Shown here: in pieces, positions 8,194 to 17,169 of the stretch
Layout: each line of letters opens with the position of its first letter
Position numbering within the stretch: the first letter of the stretch is position 1
NCBI GenBank assembly: GCA_019638085.1
Contig: JAHBUL010000017.1
Coordinates: 18,480-82,479 of the forward strand
Origin: Flavobacteriales bacterium
Lineage (GTDB): Bacteria > Bacteroidota > Bacteroidia > Flavobacteriales_F > PHOS-HE28
Direction: 5' to 3'
DNA length: 64,000 nucleotides
Notes under the pieces: generated by a model
Told to the model about the DNA's origin: nothing
What the model saw: only the letters and a program-made list of their open reading frames with translations
The model's database searches: none
Position numbers and translations under genes: made by a program

Positions 8194-10320
8194 TCACCGG
8201 ATCAATACAAAGCTCCCGTTGTATTCCTTCTCCAGCGGCCCGTATTCCGTGAGCCAAGCCTTGTAGGAATACATCCCGGGGATGCCGTTCTTTCCATCCC
8301 ACCCCTTCTCCGGGTCATTGGTGCTGAATACCACTTCACCCCAGCGGTTGAAGATGTCGAGCTGGTATTCACGGGCGCCCTTCACGCTGGGTTTCCACTC
8401 TTCGTTGAAGCCATCGCCATTCGGCGTGAAGGCGTTGGGAGCAAAGAACAAATGATCGCCTATGAATATGCGCAACGTGGTGGTATCCGTGCAGCCCAGG
8501 CCACTGGTCACGGTCAACAGCGCCGTATACCAGCCAGCGTCATGGAATGTATGGATGAAGAAAGTGGTATCGTAGTGAAGGCCTTCCACTTGGAAATCCC
8601 ACTTCTCCGCATCAATGGAATGGTCCGTGAAGGTCACCTCCGGCTCAAGTACCGTGGTCGCTGTCGGCAAGGCCGTGGCTATTGCGGTGGGTTGAGGTGA
8701 CACGGTGATCAGGCCAGGAACGCTGAGCGTGCGCGAAGTGATGCAGCCCGAATCCGTGGAAACGGTCAACGAGACATCATAGATGCCGGCTGCCTCATAC
8801 ACGTGCTCGGGAATGCTGTCCGTGCTGGAGGTCCCATCCCCGAAGTGCCAGAGGTATGAGAGCGGTGTCCCGGCGGTTGAGCTATTGGTGAATGCAGGGG
8901 CAAAAGGAACACAGCCATTGGTATCCGCCGTGAAGTTCGGTTCCGGCAACGGAAAGATCCGGATGCTGTCGGAGAACGAGTCCGTGCATCCTCCCTCATC
9001 CACGGAGACGGTAACGGTATGGCTTCCCAAGGTGGACCAGCCAACCGTGGTGGTCGCGCTGTTCAGGTCAGGAGATACACCTGTGCCAAAATCCCATTGC
9101 AGGTTGGCGGCTGAGGTGAAGTTGCCGAATGCGGTCAGGGATATGGGGAGTTGGTCGGTGCACAAGGGGGGAGGAGCGATAAAGGCCACACCCACCGGAT
9201 CGTGTACTTCATATGTGCTGTACGAGGTGTCGGCGCAAGGCCAGCCGGGGTTGGCTATCAAGCTGACGGTGTAGGTGCCGGGAGCAGGGTAAGTAAAGGA
9301 TGGATGCGTCTCCGATGATGTATCAGCAGCGGTGCCGGGAACGCCGAAATCCCAATGGTGGAAATCAGACCCGGTGCTCAGGTTCGTGAACTCTACCGCG
9401 AGTCCATCGCAGGTGTTCTGCTGTTCTTGGATCGATGAGGTAATGGCTTGTGTGCAGGCCACCACCAAGAAACGAAAGTCGCGGATCACTTGGCTTAGGA
9501 GTACCCCGTTACGGTATTCACTCACGCATAGGCTCACCGCAAAGTTCCCGATCGTGGTGGGGTGGAGCGTCAATTGTCCGTTGGAACTTCCGAAATCCAC
9601 GGGAGGATTGGAGTTCAGCTGGTTGTTCACGGAATAGCCGGCTGCCCAGATCACAGGGGCATAGGGCGGTGGGGAGGGAGGGTCAGGGGCAATATTGAAC
9701 AGGTTGTCACCACCTTGTAGCGGTGCGCAAAGGGCATATACGAGTGAGTCGCCATCCGTGTCGACCGCCAACTGCTCGAGCACCGTGGTCTGATCCAAGC
9801 ACAGCACCATGGGCGGGTCGTCCGCGAAGTTGGGCGAGCTGTTCGGGCCGGAGAGCGTGGGGTCCGGTACCTGCACGGTGCAGGTCATCCCTTGTGAGCT
9901 GGGGTTATTGTTGATGTTGATCACGGCTGGTGAACGGCAACAGCGTTGATAGGCCAATGTGTATCCGCCGGTGCCGGAGGGGAGATGGATCACCCCGGTG
10001 TAGATGCCCTGCTTCGTGCAAATGCTTGGAGGTGCGGTAAGGCAAGGATTGGTCACCACAACCGGCATGGTGGATTCAAAGGGCAGCGTGAAATAGACCG
10101 TGTTCACGAGGAAACCCGTGCTATTGAAGATCCCAATGGCCACTTGGGGGTCCAACGCGGTATTATTGGTGTTGGCGGGCCCGCAATCACGGTATAAGCG
10201 TAAAGTCACTTGGTAATTGTCATTTCCCAAGTAGGTGTAGTACATCTCTCCTCCAAGGATGTGCGTGGCTTGTCCATGGAGGAAGCAGGCCATGAAAAGA
10301 ATTACCAAGGTGGTGCGCAT
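8194..10320 (-). CDS. PKD-domain surface protein with T9SS type B (gliding motility-type) C-terminal domain
   Basis: This 708-residue protein has a signal peptide (MRTTLVILFMACFLHGQA). The mature N-terminus THILGGEMYYTYLG is typical of a large family of Bacteroidota secreted PKD proteins. PKD-like repeats include HHWDFG and YLWHFGDG. The C-terminus has FAPNAFTPNGDGFNEEW, DIFNRWGEVVF and a final FVLIR, the signature of the gliding-motility-associated domain that directs export by the type IX system. The start at 10320 is preferred over 10338 because it begins directly at the signal peptide and leaves the -7-like box at 10336-10342 upstream. It should be an adhesin-like cell-surface protein; its ligand is unknown. 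Confidence 0.88.
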   Translation of the reverse strand: MRTTLVILFMACFLHGQATHILGGEMYYTYLGNDNYQVTLRLYRDCGPANTNNTALDPQVAIGIFNSTGFLVNTVYFTLPFESTMPVVVTNPCLTAPPSICTKQGIYTGVIHLPSGTGGYTLAYQRCCRSPAVININNNPSSQGMTCTVQVPDPTLSGPNSSPNFADDPPMVLCLDQTTVLEQLAVDTDGDSLVYALCAPLQGGDNLFNIAPDPPSPPPYAPVIWAAGYSVNNQLNSNPPVDFGSSNGQLTLHPTTIGNFAVSLCVSEYRNGVLLSQVIRDFRFLVVACTQAITSSIQEQQNTCDGLAVEFTNLSTGSDFHHWDFGVPGTAADTSSETHPSFTYPAPGTYTVSLIANPGWPCADTSYSTYEVHDPVGVAFIAPPPLCTDQLPISLTAFGNFTSAANLQWDFGTGVSPDLNSATTTVGWSTLGSHTVTVSVDEGGCTDSFSDSIRIFPLPEPNFTADTNGCVPFAPAFTNSSTAGTPLSYLWHFGDGTSSTDSIPEHVYEAAGIYDVSLTVSTDSGCITSRTLSVPGLITVSPQPTAIATALPTATTVLEPEVTFTDHSIDAEKWDFQVEGLHYDTTFFIHTFHDAGWYTALLTVTSGLGCTDTTTLRIFIGDHLFFAPNAFTPNGDGFNEEWKPSVKGAREYQLDIFNRWGEVVFSTNDPEKGWDGKNGIPGMYSYKAWLTEYGPLEKEYNGSFVLIR

Positions 10321-10335
10321 CTGGAAAGAGGACGA

Positions 10336-10342
10336 CAAGATA
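10336..10342 (-). promoter_or_regulatory. Candidate -7 box (TATCTTG)
   Basis: TATCTTG on the minus strand lies 15 bases before the ATG of the PKD/T9SS gene. It is one T shorter than the Bacteroidota TAnnTTTG consensus. The same TATCTTG precedes the HD-domain gene at 45594. No clear -33 TTG was found. Confidence 0.3.
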
Positions 10343-10466
10343 GGCCGATCCGTTGGCCAGATTGGTATTCAATTCCACTCGGACCACGGTCCACAGAAGC
10401 CATAACAGGGCAAACGGATGTCGAAAGGCCTGTGTTTTCCATACAGCTTCATCTCCGTAGATCACA

Positions 10467-10474
10467 TAACTTTG
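10467..10474 (+). promoter_or_regulatory. Candidate -7 box (TAACTTTG)
   Basis: A full TAnnTTTG match lies 54 bases before the ATG at 10529, in the intergenic region between divergent secreted-protein genes. The -33 element is weak or absent. Confidence 0.45.
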
Positions 10475-10528
10475 AAGGAGCGCTTCGGTCCTTGGGGCGT
10501 AGAACGATGATCCAAAACCATTGACACC

Positions 10529-11470
10529 ATGAAGACATCTTTACAAGATCGTGGACTTGCAACCTTGCTTCTAGCCGCCCTTTCCATGGGTGCATACCAA
10601 GCAGAGGCCCAAGTGGTCCAGATAGACACAGGTTCACCCTCCACACCCGTGTATGCCGTGGGCCCGATCTACATGTCCTCCACATTGTTCTACCGTTTTA
10701 GCCGGTATGCGTACCTCTACACACAGCCGGAGTTGGCAGCGGTCGGGATCACTCCGGGAACCGAGATCTCAACAGTGGGATGGATGAAAAACACTTCCAA
10801 TTCCACGGACGGACCTGCAGTTTTCAAGATCTACATGAAGAATTCCATTACGGGTGACTATTCCGATCCTACAGCGGACTGGTCGAACCTGAGCAGTGGA
10901 GCAACAATGGTTTATTCGAACCCCGTCCAAGCCATTCCGGTCACCGCAAGTCCAACCTACATCGACTTTACGCTCACCGCACCTTTCACATACACCGGCG
11001 GTTCCTTGGAGGTGCTTACGGAGTGGGACATCTCAGCGCCGGCAGCACCGATCGCCACCGGAGCTTTTGAATGGGTGAACACGATAGTACCGGACCGGAT
11101 ATATGGAAAGGGTGGCAGTTCGCTACCTACCAGCTTATCCAGCACAAGCAATAACACCAATATAGATGACATGCGTCCGGTGATCCAATTCACCATCGAT
11201 AATTCCACTGGGCTCCGAGAGGAGCTGGATTCCAAGATCACGATCTATCCGAACCCTGCTGAGCAGTTCATCCAGATCAGGAATGAAACCATGGTCCCAT
11301 TTGAGAACATCGTGATCACGGATGCCGTGGGAAAATTGGTCCATTTGGAAGGCCAGACCGGCATCCAAGCAGATCACCGGATCAATGTGGAGACACTGGA
11401 AGCTGGATCCTACATCCTGTCCATTCAGACCAGCGATGGGCTTATTGTGAAAAGGTTCACGGTCCTGTAA
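10529..11470 (+). CDS. Secreted protein with T9SS type A sorting domain
   Basis: This 313-residue protein has a signal peptide ending near residue 28 (MGAYQAEAQ). A beta-rich middle of unknown family is followed by a typical type A sorting tail: ITIYPNPAEQFIQI, IVITDAVGKLV, LEAGSYILSI and a terminal VKRFTVL. The middle region resembles jelly-roll segments found in many secreted Bacteroidota proteins, with no catalytic motif visible. It is divergent from the PKD protein gene and ends at a good hairpin terminator. It is probably exported by the type IX system and anchored on, or released from, the cell surface. Confidence 0.85.
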   Translation: MKTSLQDRGLATLLLAALSMGAYQAEAQVVQIDTGSPSTPVYAVGPIYMSSTLFYRFSRYAYLYTQPELAAVGITPGTEISTVGWMKNTSNSTDGPAVFKIYMKNSITGDYSDPTADWSNLSSGATMVYSNPVQAIPVTASPTYIDFTLTAPFTYTGGSLEVLTEWDISAPAAPIATGAFEWVNTIVPDRIYGKGGSSLPTSLSSTSNNTNIDDMRPVIQFTIDNSTGLREELDSKITIYPNPAEQFIQIRNETMVPFENIVITDAVGKLVHLEGQTGIQADHRINVETLEAGSYILSIQTSDGLIVKRFTVL

Positions 11471-11487
11471 GCATTGAAACAGCGGAG

Positions 11488-11520
11488 AGGGAGGTGTCCG
11501 ATCGGTCGGTTCACCTCCCT
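11488..11520. terminator. Hairpin terminator
   Basis: AGGGAGGTG (11488-11496) pairs with CACCTCCCT (11512-11520) across a 15-base loop, followed by TCTTC on the plus strand. It lies 18 bases after the T9SS type A gene. Its right arm overlaps the final codons of the convergent small gene at 11511. Confidence 0.55.
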
Positions 11521-11765
11521 TCTTCATGCTGTTGACCCAGCAGTTTCTCTACCACCTCGGCGGGGCATTCCTCCACATGCCCATCGCTCATGGCGATCAG
11601 TTCTTGGATCCGCACATGCTCCGGATAGGCCAAGGCCGATAGACGGTGGATCACATGCTTCCTGCCCACACGTTGCACTTCAACGAGTTCCGTGGGTGAG
11701 TTGATGCGATACCAGTTCAAGCCATTGGCCGACCGTCGGTACAAGGGGAAACGGAGTTGATCCAT
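11511..11765 (-). CDS. Small conserved Bacteroidota protein of unknown function
   Basis: This 84-residue protein begins MDQLRFPLYRRSANGLNWYR and continues with an I-x-SPTEL-x-E-x-Q-x-VG-x-K pattern. The layout is like a small uncharacterised protein seen in many Bacteroidota. There is no signal peptide, membrane segment or cysteine motif. The ATG at 11765 is chosen because the conserved part starts there; the frame extends 30 codons further into the addB promoter region. It is divergent from addB, with an 80-base gap. Function unknown. Confidence 0.6.
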   Translation of the reverse strand: MDQLRFPLYRRSANGLNWYRINSPTELVEVQRVGRKHVIHRLSALAYPEHVRIQELIAMSDGHVEECPAEVVEKLLGQQHEEGR

Positions 11766-11771
11766 GGAGGC

Positions 11772-11778
11772 TACTTTG
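11772..11778 (+). promoter_or_regulatory. Candidate -7-like box (TACTTTG) for addB
   Basis: TACTTTG lies 67 bases before the addB ATG and just upstream of the divergent small gene. It is one base shorter than the TAnnTTTG consensus and has no obvious -33 partner. Confidence 0.25.
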
Positions 11779-11845
11779 CGCAAAGTTCGACACTCCACAG
11801 CGCCTTGGGCTCGGAGTGGTCCCTTATCGACCCAAACCTGTATCC

Positions 11846-14587
11846 ATGACCGCATTCCTGAAGCAAGTGGCGCAAGCGTTGGTGGCCGAGCACGGAAGTG
11901 CGTTGCGTGATATGGCCGTGGTACTTCCCAGCCAACGTGCCGGGCTGTACCTGCGCAAATGGATCTCGGCTGAAGCAGGCAAAGCCCTCTGGAGTCCCCG
12001 GATCTTTACCATCGGTACGTTCATGGAAGAACTTTCGGGACTCCGACCATTGGCTCCGGAGGAACTGCTTTTCGAGGGCTACGAGGCCTACCGGAAAGTG
12101 GAAGGGGCAAGAGCCCAGACTTTCGGTGATTTCCTCTTGTGGGGAGGTACCACCTTGGCTGATATCAGCGAGGCGGATGCCCACTTGGCCCCCTTGGATA
12201 GCTACTACCGTAACCTACGCTCTTGGGAAGAGATCGAGTGGACCTTCAATGACGATCCCTTGAGCCAGGGCCAAGAGCGTATGGTCCAATTCTGGGCCAT
12301 GGTAGGGAAGCTGCACGGCGCGTTGAACGCGCGCCTCGCGGAGAAGGGGACCGGTACTACAGGGCTGATAGAGCGCACGGCGGTTGCTCGTGTCAAGGAA
12401 GCTGCGGTAGGTTGGAAAGTGGTCTGGTTCGCAGGCCTTAATGCGCTTACCCCGGCTCAGGAAAGCGTCCTGTGTCATTTCCAAACCGCCGGCACAGGAC
12501 GTATGGCCTGGGATGCGGACCGGTATTACATCGAACGCAAGGAGCAGGAAGCCGGTCAACATCTGCGCAAAGCGATCCGATCCTTTGGACCCGGGGTTAT
12601 TCCCATGGGGAACAACTTGGCAGAGGGTGATCTGAAACTGCGGACCGTACGCGCACCCAACGATGTGGCACAGGCGTGGTGTGCAGCGGAATTCCTGAAG
12701 AACGCCAGTGCCGAGGAACGTGAACGTACCGCCGTGGTGCTCGCCGATGAGAGTTTGCTGGCACCGCTGTTGGAAGCACTTCCGCCGGACCTCGGGCCAC
12801 TGAACATTACCATGGGCCTGTCCGTGGCCCAACTGCCCATCGGCTCTTACCTGAATGCCTTCCATCAGCTACATGCAGGGATGCGGTCCGGCGCGGGCTT
12901 TTTTCACGCGGACATCGAGCGTTTCCTCGGACATCCATTTCTGCAGCAAGGGCCTATGGCCGCAGCGGTGAAGCAACTCTCCGAGGACATCAGGTCCCAG
13001 CAGCGCGCCTTTGTTTCTCCTGAGATCCTGCAGGATGCACTCCAACGCTCCGGGGTCTTTGCGGAGGCGAGTGCGGTGTTCAGTGAGGTGAAGGATGTGC
13101 GCGTGGAGATGCCGAAGATCACGGCCCATGCCTTGTCTTGGGCCATGCACGCCACCCAAGGAGATGAACTGGCGACGGAGCAGGTTTTCCAAGCCTCCCT
13201 GATCCTCCGGCGGATCCATGTGCTCTTATCGCGCTATGAACACGAGCTGGATCTGAAGGCATACGCCAGCTTGTTCCAGCGGTTGTTGGGCTCGGCGCGT
13301 ATCGGCCTCTTTGGTGAGCCGTTGGCAGGCGTGCAGGTAATGGGGATGCTTGAGGCCCGCGCATTGGATCTGGAGCGGGTGATCATACTTGGAGCTCATG
13401 AAGGTTCATTGCCCTCCTCCGGTGCGGAACGATCTTTCATTCCGTTCGAGTTGCGAAGGGAACATCATATGCCGCTGCGTGATGGGAACGATGCCGTACA
13501 GGCCTATAACTTCCTGCGGATGCTTCAGCGCGCCAAGGAGGCCATGCTGATCTGGCCGGAAGGTGCCGAACCCACCGGCCCGAGCCGCTTCATCCTCCAA
13601 TTGGAACACGAACTGTTCAAGGGAAAGGAAGATCGCATGGAGGCCTACGACGCACGCATCGCGATGCCACAGGATCAGCCCGCCGCAGTACGGGTGCAGA
13701 AGGATCAAGCCGTGCTGAAGGCTTTGCGAAAAAAGCTGGAGGCCGGCCTTTCCCCATCCGCCTTAGGTGATTGGTTACGCTGTCCGTTGGATTTCCATTT
13801 CAAGCATGTGCTGAAGCTGAGTGAAAGCGAGGGAGTGGACGTGCGCATCCCCCCGGATCTGCTGGGGGAGGCGTTGCATGCTTCCATGGAAAGGGTGTAT
13901 CGGCCAATGCTCGGCCGTCCGCTGCAATCCACGGTACTGATGGAAGCCGTGGAAAATATTGAAGCAATGATGGTGGCCAAGCTGGAGGAGAAAATGGCAG
14001 CGGACCAACTGGGCCAAGGCCAGCCCCTATTGCAATTGCGGATGGCTGCGGATGCCGCGAAACGGTTCCTGCGGAACGAAGCGGATAACATCGACCTTGG
14101 AGCGGTGATCACGCCGCTCGAATTGGAGACGGGATCGTCCCACGCCCTGGACCAAGCAACGCAAGCGCTCGGCTCGCCCGTATTGCTGAAAGGTCGCTTG
14201 GACCGTGTGGACCTTAGGGATGGTCATGTTCAGATACTTGATCTCAAATCAGGAAAAGTGGATCCATATGACCTCGTCCTGAAAGAGATGACGCTGGAGG
14301 GTCTTATGGGAAAGAAGCGATATGCCGCCCAATTGCTGGTTTACGCATGGCTCTACCTGAAGGAGCATCCGGAAGCGGATGCTGTACAGGCCGGCGTGCT
14401 CCCACTGCAGCGAGCAGCCAGTAGCGAGCCCGAATTGCTGAAGCTGCCGGGAGGTACGCGCATCGCACGTGGGGACTTGCCCGAGATCGAGGCGTTGTTC
14501 ACTGAAGTGGTGCAGCGGATGATGGATCCTGCAATACCGATCGAGCATGACCCCAAGAGCACCTACTGCACCTTCTGCCTTACCTAG
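11846..14587 (+). CDS. addB: AddB-like PD-(D/E)XK nuclease subunit
   Basis: This 913-residue protein has a degenerate helicase-like N-terminus starting VVLPSQRAGLYLRKW with no Walker A motif. A C-terminal RecB-type nuclease includes LRCPLDFHFKHVL near residue 645, GRLDRVDL, ILDLKSG near 798 and YAAQLLVYAW. Such proteins pair with AddA to resect DNA ends. The iron-sulfur staple known in AddB usually uses four cysteines. Here one lies near residue 646 and two in a terminal YCTFC, and the protein stops three codons later, so the expected fourth is missing. The start at 11846 is chosen over an upstream ATG because it begins the conserved region. A hairpin terminator follows. Confidence 0.85.
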   Translation: MTAFLKQVAQALVAEHGSALRDMAVVLPSQRAGLYLRKWISAEAGKALWSPRIFTIGTFMEELSGLRPLAPEELLFEGYEAYRKVEGARAQTFGDFLLWGGTTLADISEADAHLAPLDSYYRNLRSWEEIEWTFNDDPLSQGQERMVQFWAMVGKLHGALNARLAEKGTGTTGLIERTAVARVKEAAVGWKVVWFAGLNALTPAQESVLCHFQTAGTGRMAWDADRYYIERKEQEAGQHLRKAIRSFGPGVIPMGNNLAEGDLKLRTVRAPNDVAQAWCAAEFLKNASAEERERTAVVLADESLLAPLLEALPPDLGPLNITMGLSVAQLPIGSYLNAFHQLHAGMRSGAGFFHADIERFLGHPFLQQGPMAAAVKQLSEDIRSQQRAFVSPEILQDALQRSGVFAEASAVFSEVKDVRVEMPKITAHALSWAMHATQGDELATEQVFQASLILRRIHVLLSRYEHELDLKAYASLFQRLLGSARIGLFGEPLAGVQVMGMLEARALDLERVIILGAHEGSLPSSGAERSFIPFELRREHHMPLRDGNDAVQAYNFLRMLQRAKEAMLIWPEGAEPTGPSRFILQLEHELFKGKEDRMEAYDARIAMPQDQPAAVRVQKDQAVLKALRKKLEAGLSPSALGDWLRCPLDFHFKHVLKLSESEGVDVRIPPDLLGEALHASMERVYRPMLGRPLQSTVLMEAVENIEAMMVAKLEEKMAADQLGQGQPLLQLRMAADAAKRFLRNEADNIDLGAVITPLELETGSSHALDQATQALGSPVLLKGRLDRVDLRDGHVQILDLKSGKVDPYDLVLKEMTLEGLMGKKRYAAQLLVYAWLYLKEHPEADAVQAGVLPLQRAASSEPELLKLPGGTRIARGDLPEIEALFTEVVQRMMDPAIPIEHDPKSTYCTFCLT

Positions 14588-14618
14588 GAAAGAGGGAGCG
14601 AACCGCTTAAAAACCGAA

Positions 14619-14641
14619 CAGGGGCCCGGTGTGGGCCCCTG
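14619..14641. terminator. Strong hairpin after addB
   Basis: CAGGGGCCC (14619-14627) and GGGCCCCTG (14633-14641) form a perfect 9-bp stem with a 5-base loop, 31 bases after addB. On the minus strand it is followed within a few bases by TTTTT, so it could also stop transcription coming from the regulator at 14844. The gap 14642-14843 holds nothing else recognisable. Confidence 0.5.
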
Positions 14642-14843
14642 CGCGGTAAACCTGCAAGGATTAGGAACCAGATCAAAGGAAGAACCTTGGATCTGGAAGT
14701 AAGACGCGAGCCATCATGCAGGGTTGCCTCCGGGTGGCTAAAATCCGGGCTAAATGAATACCCTGAGCTTTAGCTAGGCGCAAATGTGACTGATTTTGAG
14801 CGGGTTGCCAGTGAAAGTGCTTCCCGAGGTTCCGCTTTTTATC

Positions 14844-15545
14844 TTAAGGGGTGAAGGTGTAGCCCACCCCACGTATGGATCGGAAGTGCTTCGGCTTGTG
14901 CGGGTCAACTTCGAAATACTTCCGGAAGGAAACAATGAAATTATCGATCGTTCGTGTGGTAGGGAATACATCATATCCCCACACCTTCTGGAGGATCTCC
15001 TCCCGGGAAACCACGTCGCCGGCACGCTCGGTGAGCAGCCGAAGGAGCAACATTTCACGATGGGTAAGCCGCTTTTTCAATCCCCGCTGACCAGTGATCT
15101 CATAGGTCTCGAAATCCACGGTGTTGGTTCCGAATCTGCGCTGGGTAGGAATGATCGGGGCAGGTCCTTCATTGGATCGGGCCACCAGTTTCTCCACACG
15201 CAACAGCAGCTCCTGTAGGTCGAAGGGTTTACCGAGATAGTCGTCTCCCGCCTTTAGTCCGCGTACACGATCGGCCGGGGTGCTACGGGCCGTGAGGAAA
15301 AGAACGGGCGTCCGGTCGCCTTCAAGCCGAATGGTCTCGCAGATGGTGAACCCGTCCACATCCGGCAACATCACGTCCAGCACGATGCCATCGAAGCGGG
15401 CACCGCGAATGCGATCCAAGGCCTCCCCACCGCGGACCGCCGTGGTAACATCATAGCCTTCCAGCTCGAAGTTCATACGCAACGTGGATCGCAACGATTC
15501 CTCGTCCTCTACCAGCAACAATCGTTTTGGGACCTTCTCCTCCAT
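14844..15545 (-). CDS. OmpR-family response regulator
   Basis: This 233-residue regulator has a receiver domain (residues 8-120) with acidic pocket VEDEE, phospho-acceptor Asp57 in LDVMLPD, Thr in FLTAR and Lys in GKPFD. A winged-helix DNA-binding domain (about 140-233) ends in RSIRGVGYTFTP. It should bind DNA as a dimer when phosphorylated. No kinase gene is adjacent. The only sensor kinase in the window is at 44487, 29 kb away. It is divergent from menI with a 95-base gap, so autoregulation or control of the menaquinone genes is possible but not shown. Confidence 0.9.
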   Translation of the reverse strand: MEEKVPKRLLLVEDEESLRSTLRMNFELEGYDVTTAVRGGEALDRIRGARFDGIVLDVMLPDVDGFTICETIRLEGDRTPVLFLTARSTPADRVRGLKAGDDYLGKPFDLQELLLRVEKLVARSNEGPAPIIPTQRRFGTNTVDFETYEITGQRGLKKRLTHREMLLLRLLTERAGDVVSREEILQKVWGYDVFPTTRTIDNFIVSFRKYFEVDPHKPKHFRSIRGVGYTFTP

Positions 15546-15640
15546 CAGGCTACTTCATATACGACGGCCAAGCAACACTTGTACCGTCCGGTTTTCCATT
15601 ATCCGATCGTCAAAGATCGCTCCAAGGCTACTTTCGCAGC

Positions 15641-16060
15641 ATGTTCAACGCAGAACAGCTCGCCTTTGCCAACGCCTTGCGCAAGGATACCATGGTGGAG
15701 CGCTTGGGAATCACATACATCCCGAGCCCTCCCGGAACCTTTGCCGCTACTATGCCGGTGGACGCCCGTACCTTCCAACCCATGGGACTCCTTCACGGCG
15801 GGGCAACGGCTGCATTGGCCGAAACGTTGGGCAGCATGGGTTCGGCCATGTTGGTGGACCTCGATAAATTCGCCGTGGTCGGCATCGAGCTCAATGCAAA
15901 CCACATCAAAGGTGTGCGCTCCGGCGTGGTCACGGCCACGGGTACCGTGCTCCACAAAGGCCGAACCACCCATGTATGGGACATCCGGGTGAACAATGAG
16001 CAAGGAGAGCTCGTTGCCGTATGCAGGCTCACCAATGTAGTGATCACAAAGAAACCATGA
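15641..16060 (+). CDS. menI: Hotdog-fold thioesterase, probable 1,4-dihydroxy-2-naphthoyl-CoA hydrolase
   Basis: This 139-residue PaaI-type hotdog protein has the active-site segment GLLHGGATAALAET, in which HGG and the following Glu are typical. It is the first gene of the menaquinone cluster, and its stop overlaps the menF start. That context points to hydrolysis of DHNA-CoA to DHNA, the step between MenB and MenA. The start at 15641 gives the usual family length; the frame runs 38 codons further upstream without family-like sequence. Hydrolase specificity is inferred from context. Confidence 0.8.
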   Translation: MFNAEQLAFANALRKDTMVERLGITYIPSPPGTFAATMPVDARTFQPMGLLHGGATAALAETLGSMGSAMLVDLDKFAVVGIELNANHIKGVRSGVVTATGTVLHKGRTTHVWDIRVNNEQGELVAVCRLTNVVITKKP

Positions 16061-17166
16061 GCGAACCCACCGTACTGCACAAGGCTTTGGCCCAGTGTAT
16101 CAAGAAGCGCCTCACGTTCGCGGCGTTCCGAACTCCCGGCCAGCCGGTGCAGATCTGGGCCCAGCGAAACCCGGAATTGGAGACCGTGGATGGCACTTTG
16201 CTTCTAGGGCTCAACCAAGTATTTCTCATTGCTCCTTTCAACTTGGATCGTGAGCATGTGCCGTTCATCCGTTCTGATATCGAATTGATGTTCCCTGAGA
16301 TCGACCCCGACATCACCCGGTTGGAGGAGTGCGAGGGAGCCTTGCTTAAAGCGGAGCAGCATGATGTGCCCACGTTGAAGCACGATTTCATCCGGGCCGT
16401 GGAAGTAGCTAAGGAAGGGTGTGTTGCACGCCGCGTGGACAAAGTGGTGCTATCACGCGTGATGTCAGCCGAGATCGATGTGGACCAGTGGCCGGAACTC
16501 TTCACCCGCGCCTTGGATGCGAATGAGGAGACGTTTGTGGCCATGGCGCACACCCCTGAACACGGACTCTGGATGGGAGCTTCTCCCGAACGCTTGGTAC
16601 ATGAGGACCTGGATCATGTGCGTGTGGATGCGATCGCGGCTACACGCCCCAGCGATGCCGTTCCCGGCCGCATTTCGGGATGGGGGGCCAAGGAACTCGA
16701 TGAACAGGAACAGGTGATGTGCCACGTGCATTCCACGTTCGCACGGATGGATCTACAGAACATTGTGGTCAGGGGGCCGGAAGTGATGCAGGCCGGACCG
16801 GTAGCGCACCTCCGTACCTTGGTGGAAGCTGACCTGGGCGATACCTTGCTGGGTGATCTGGTATTGCAATTACATCCCACACCGGCCATTTGTGGTTCAC
16901 CTACAAAGGCAGCATCTGATCTGATCGCCGCACAGGAATCACACCAGCGCTCGCTTTATACGGGTTTCTGGGGTCCGTGGAATGCCGACGGACCAACGGA
17001 GTTGTTCGTCAACCTCCGTTGCATGCGCTATCACCACGGTGCAACACAACTTTTGGTAGGGGCAGGCATCACGGCCGGGAGCGATCCGGAAATGGAATGG
17101 ATGGAGACGGAACGCAAGGCACAAACCTGGCTCCGTTTGATGGATCCGGAACGTGCGGCGAACTGA
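16057..17166 (+). CDS. menF: Isochorismate synthase
   Basis: This 369-residue chorismate-binding enzyme carries DKVVLSRVM, GASPERLV, AATRP, a long PTPAICGSPT segment and the terminal VGAGITAGSDPEMEW motif. It converts chorismate to isochorismate, the first committed step of menaquinone synthesis. Its ATG overlaps the menI stop (ATGA) and menD follows three bases later. The start at 16057 is chosen for that overlap; an upstream ATG would extend it by 12 unconvincing codons. Placement directly before menD argues against anthranilate or salicylate synthesis. Confidence 0.92.
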   Translation: MSEPTVLHKALAQCIKKRLTFAAFRTPGQPVQIWAQRNPELETVDGTLLLGLNQVFLIAPFNLDREHVPFIRSDIELMFPEIDPDITRLEECEGALLKAEQHDVPTLKHDFIRAVEVAKEGCVARRVDKVVLSRVMSAEIDVDQWPELFTRALDANEETFVAMAHTPEHGLWMGASPERLVHEDLDHVRVDAIAATRPSDAVPGRISGWGAKELDEQEQVMCHVHSTFARMDLQNIVVRGPEVMQAGPVAHLRTLVEADLGDTLLGDLVLQLHPTPAICGSPTKAASDLIAAQESHQRSLYTGFWGPWNADGPTELFVNLRCMRYHHGATQLLVGAGITAGSDPEMEWMETERKAQTWLRLMDPERAAN

Positions 17167-17169
17167 GCA

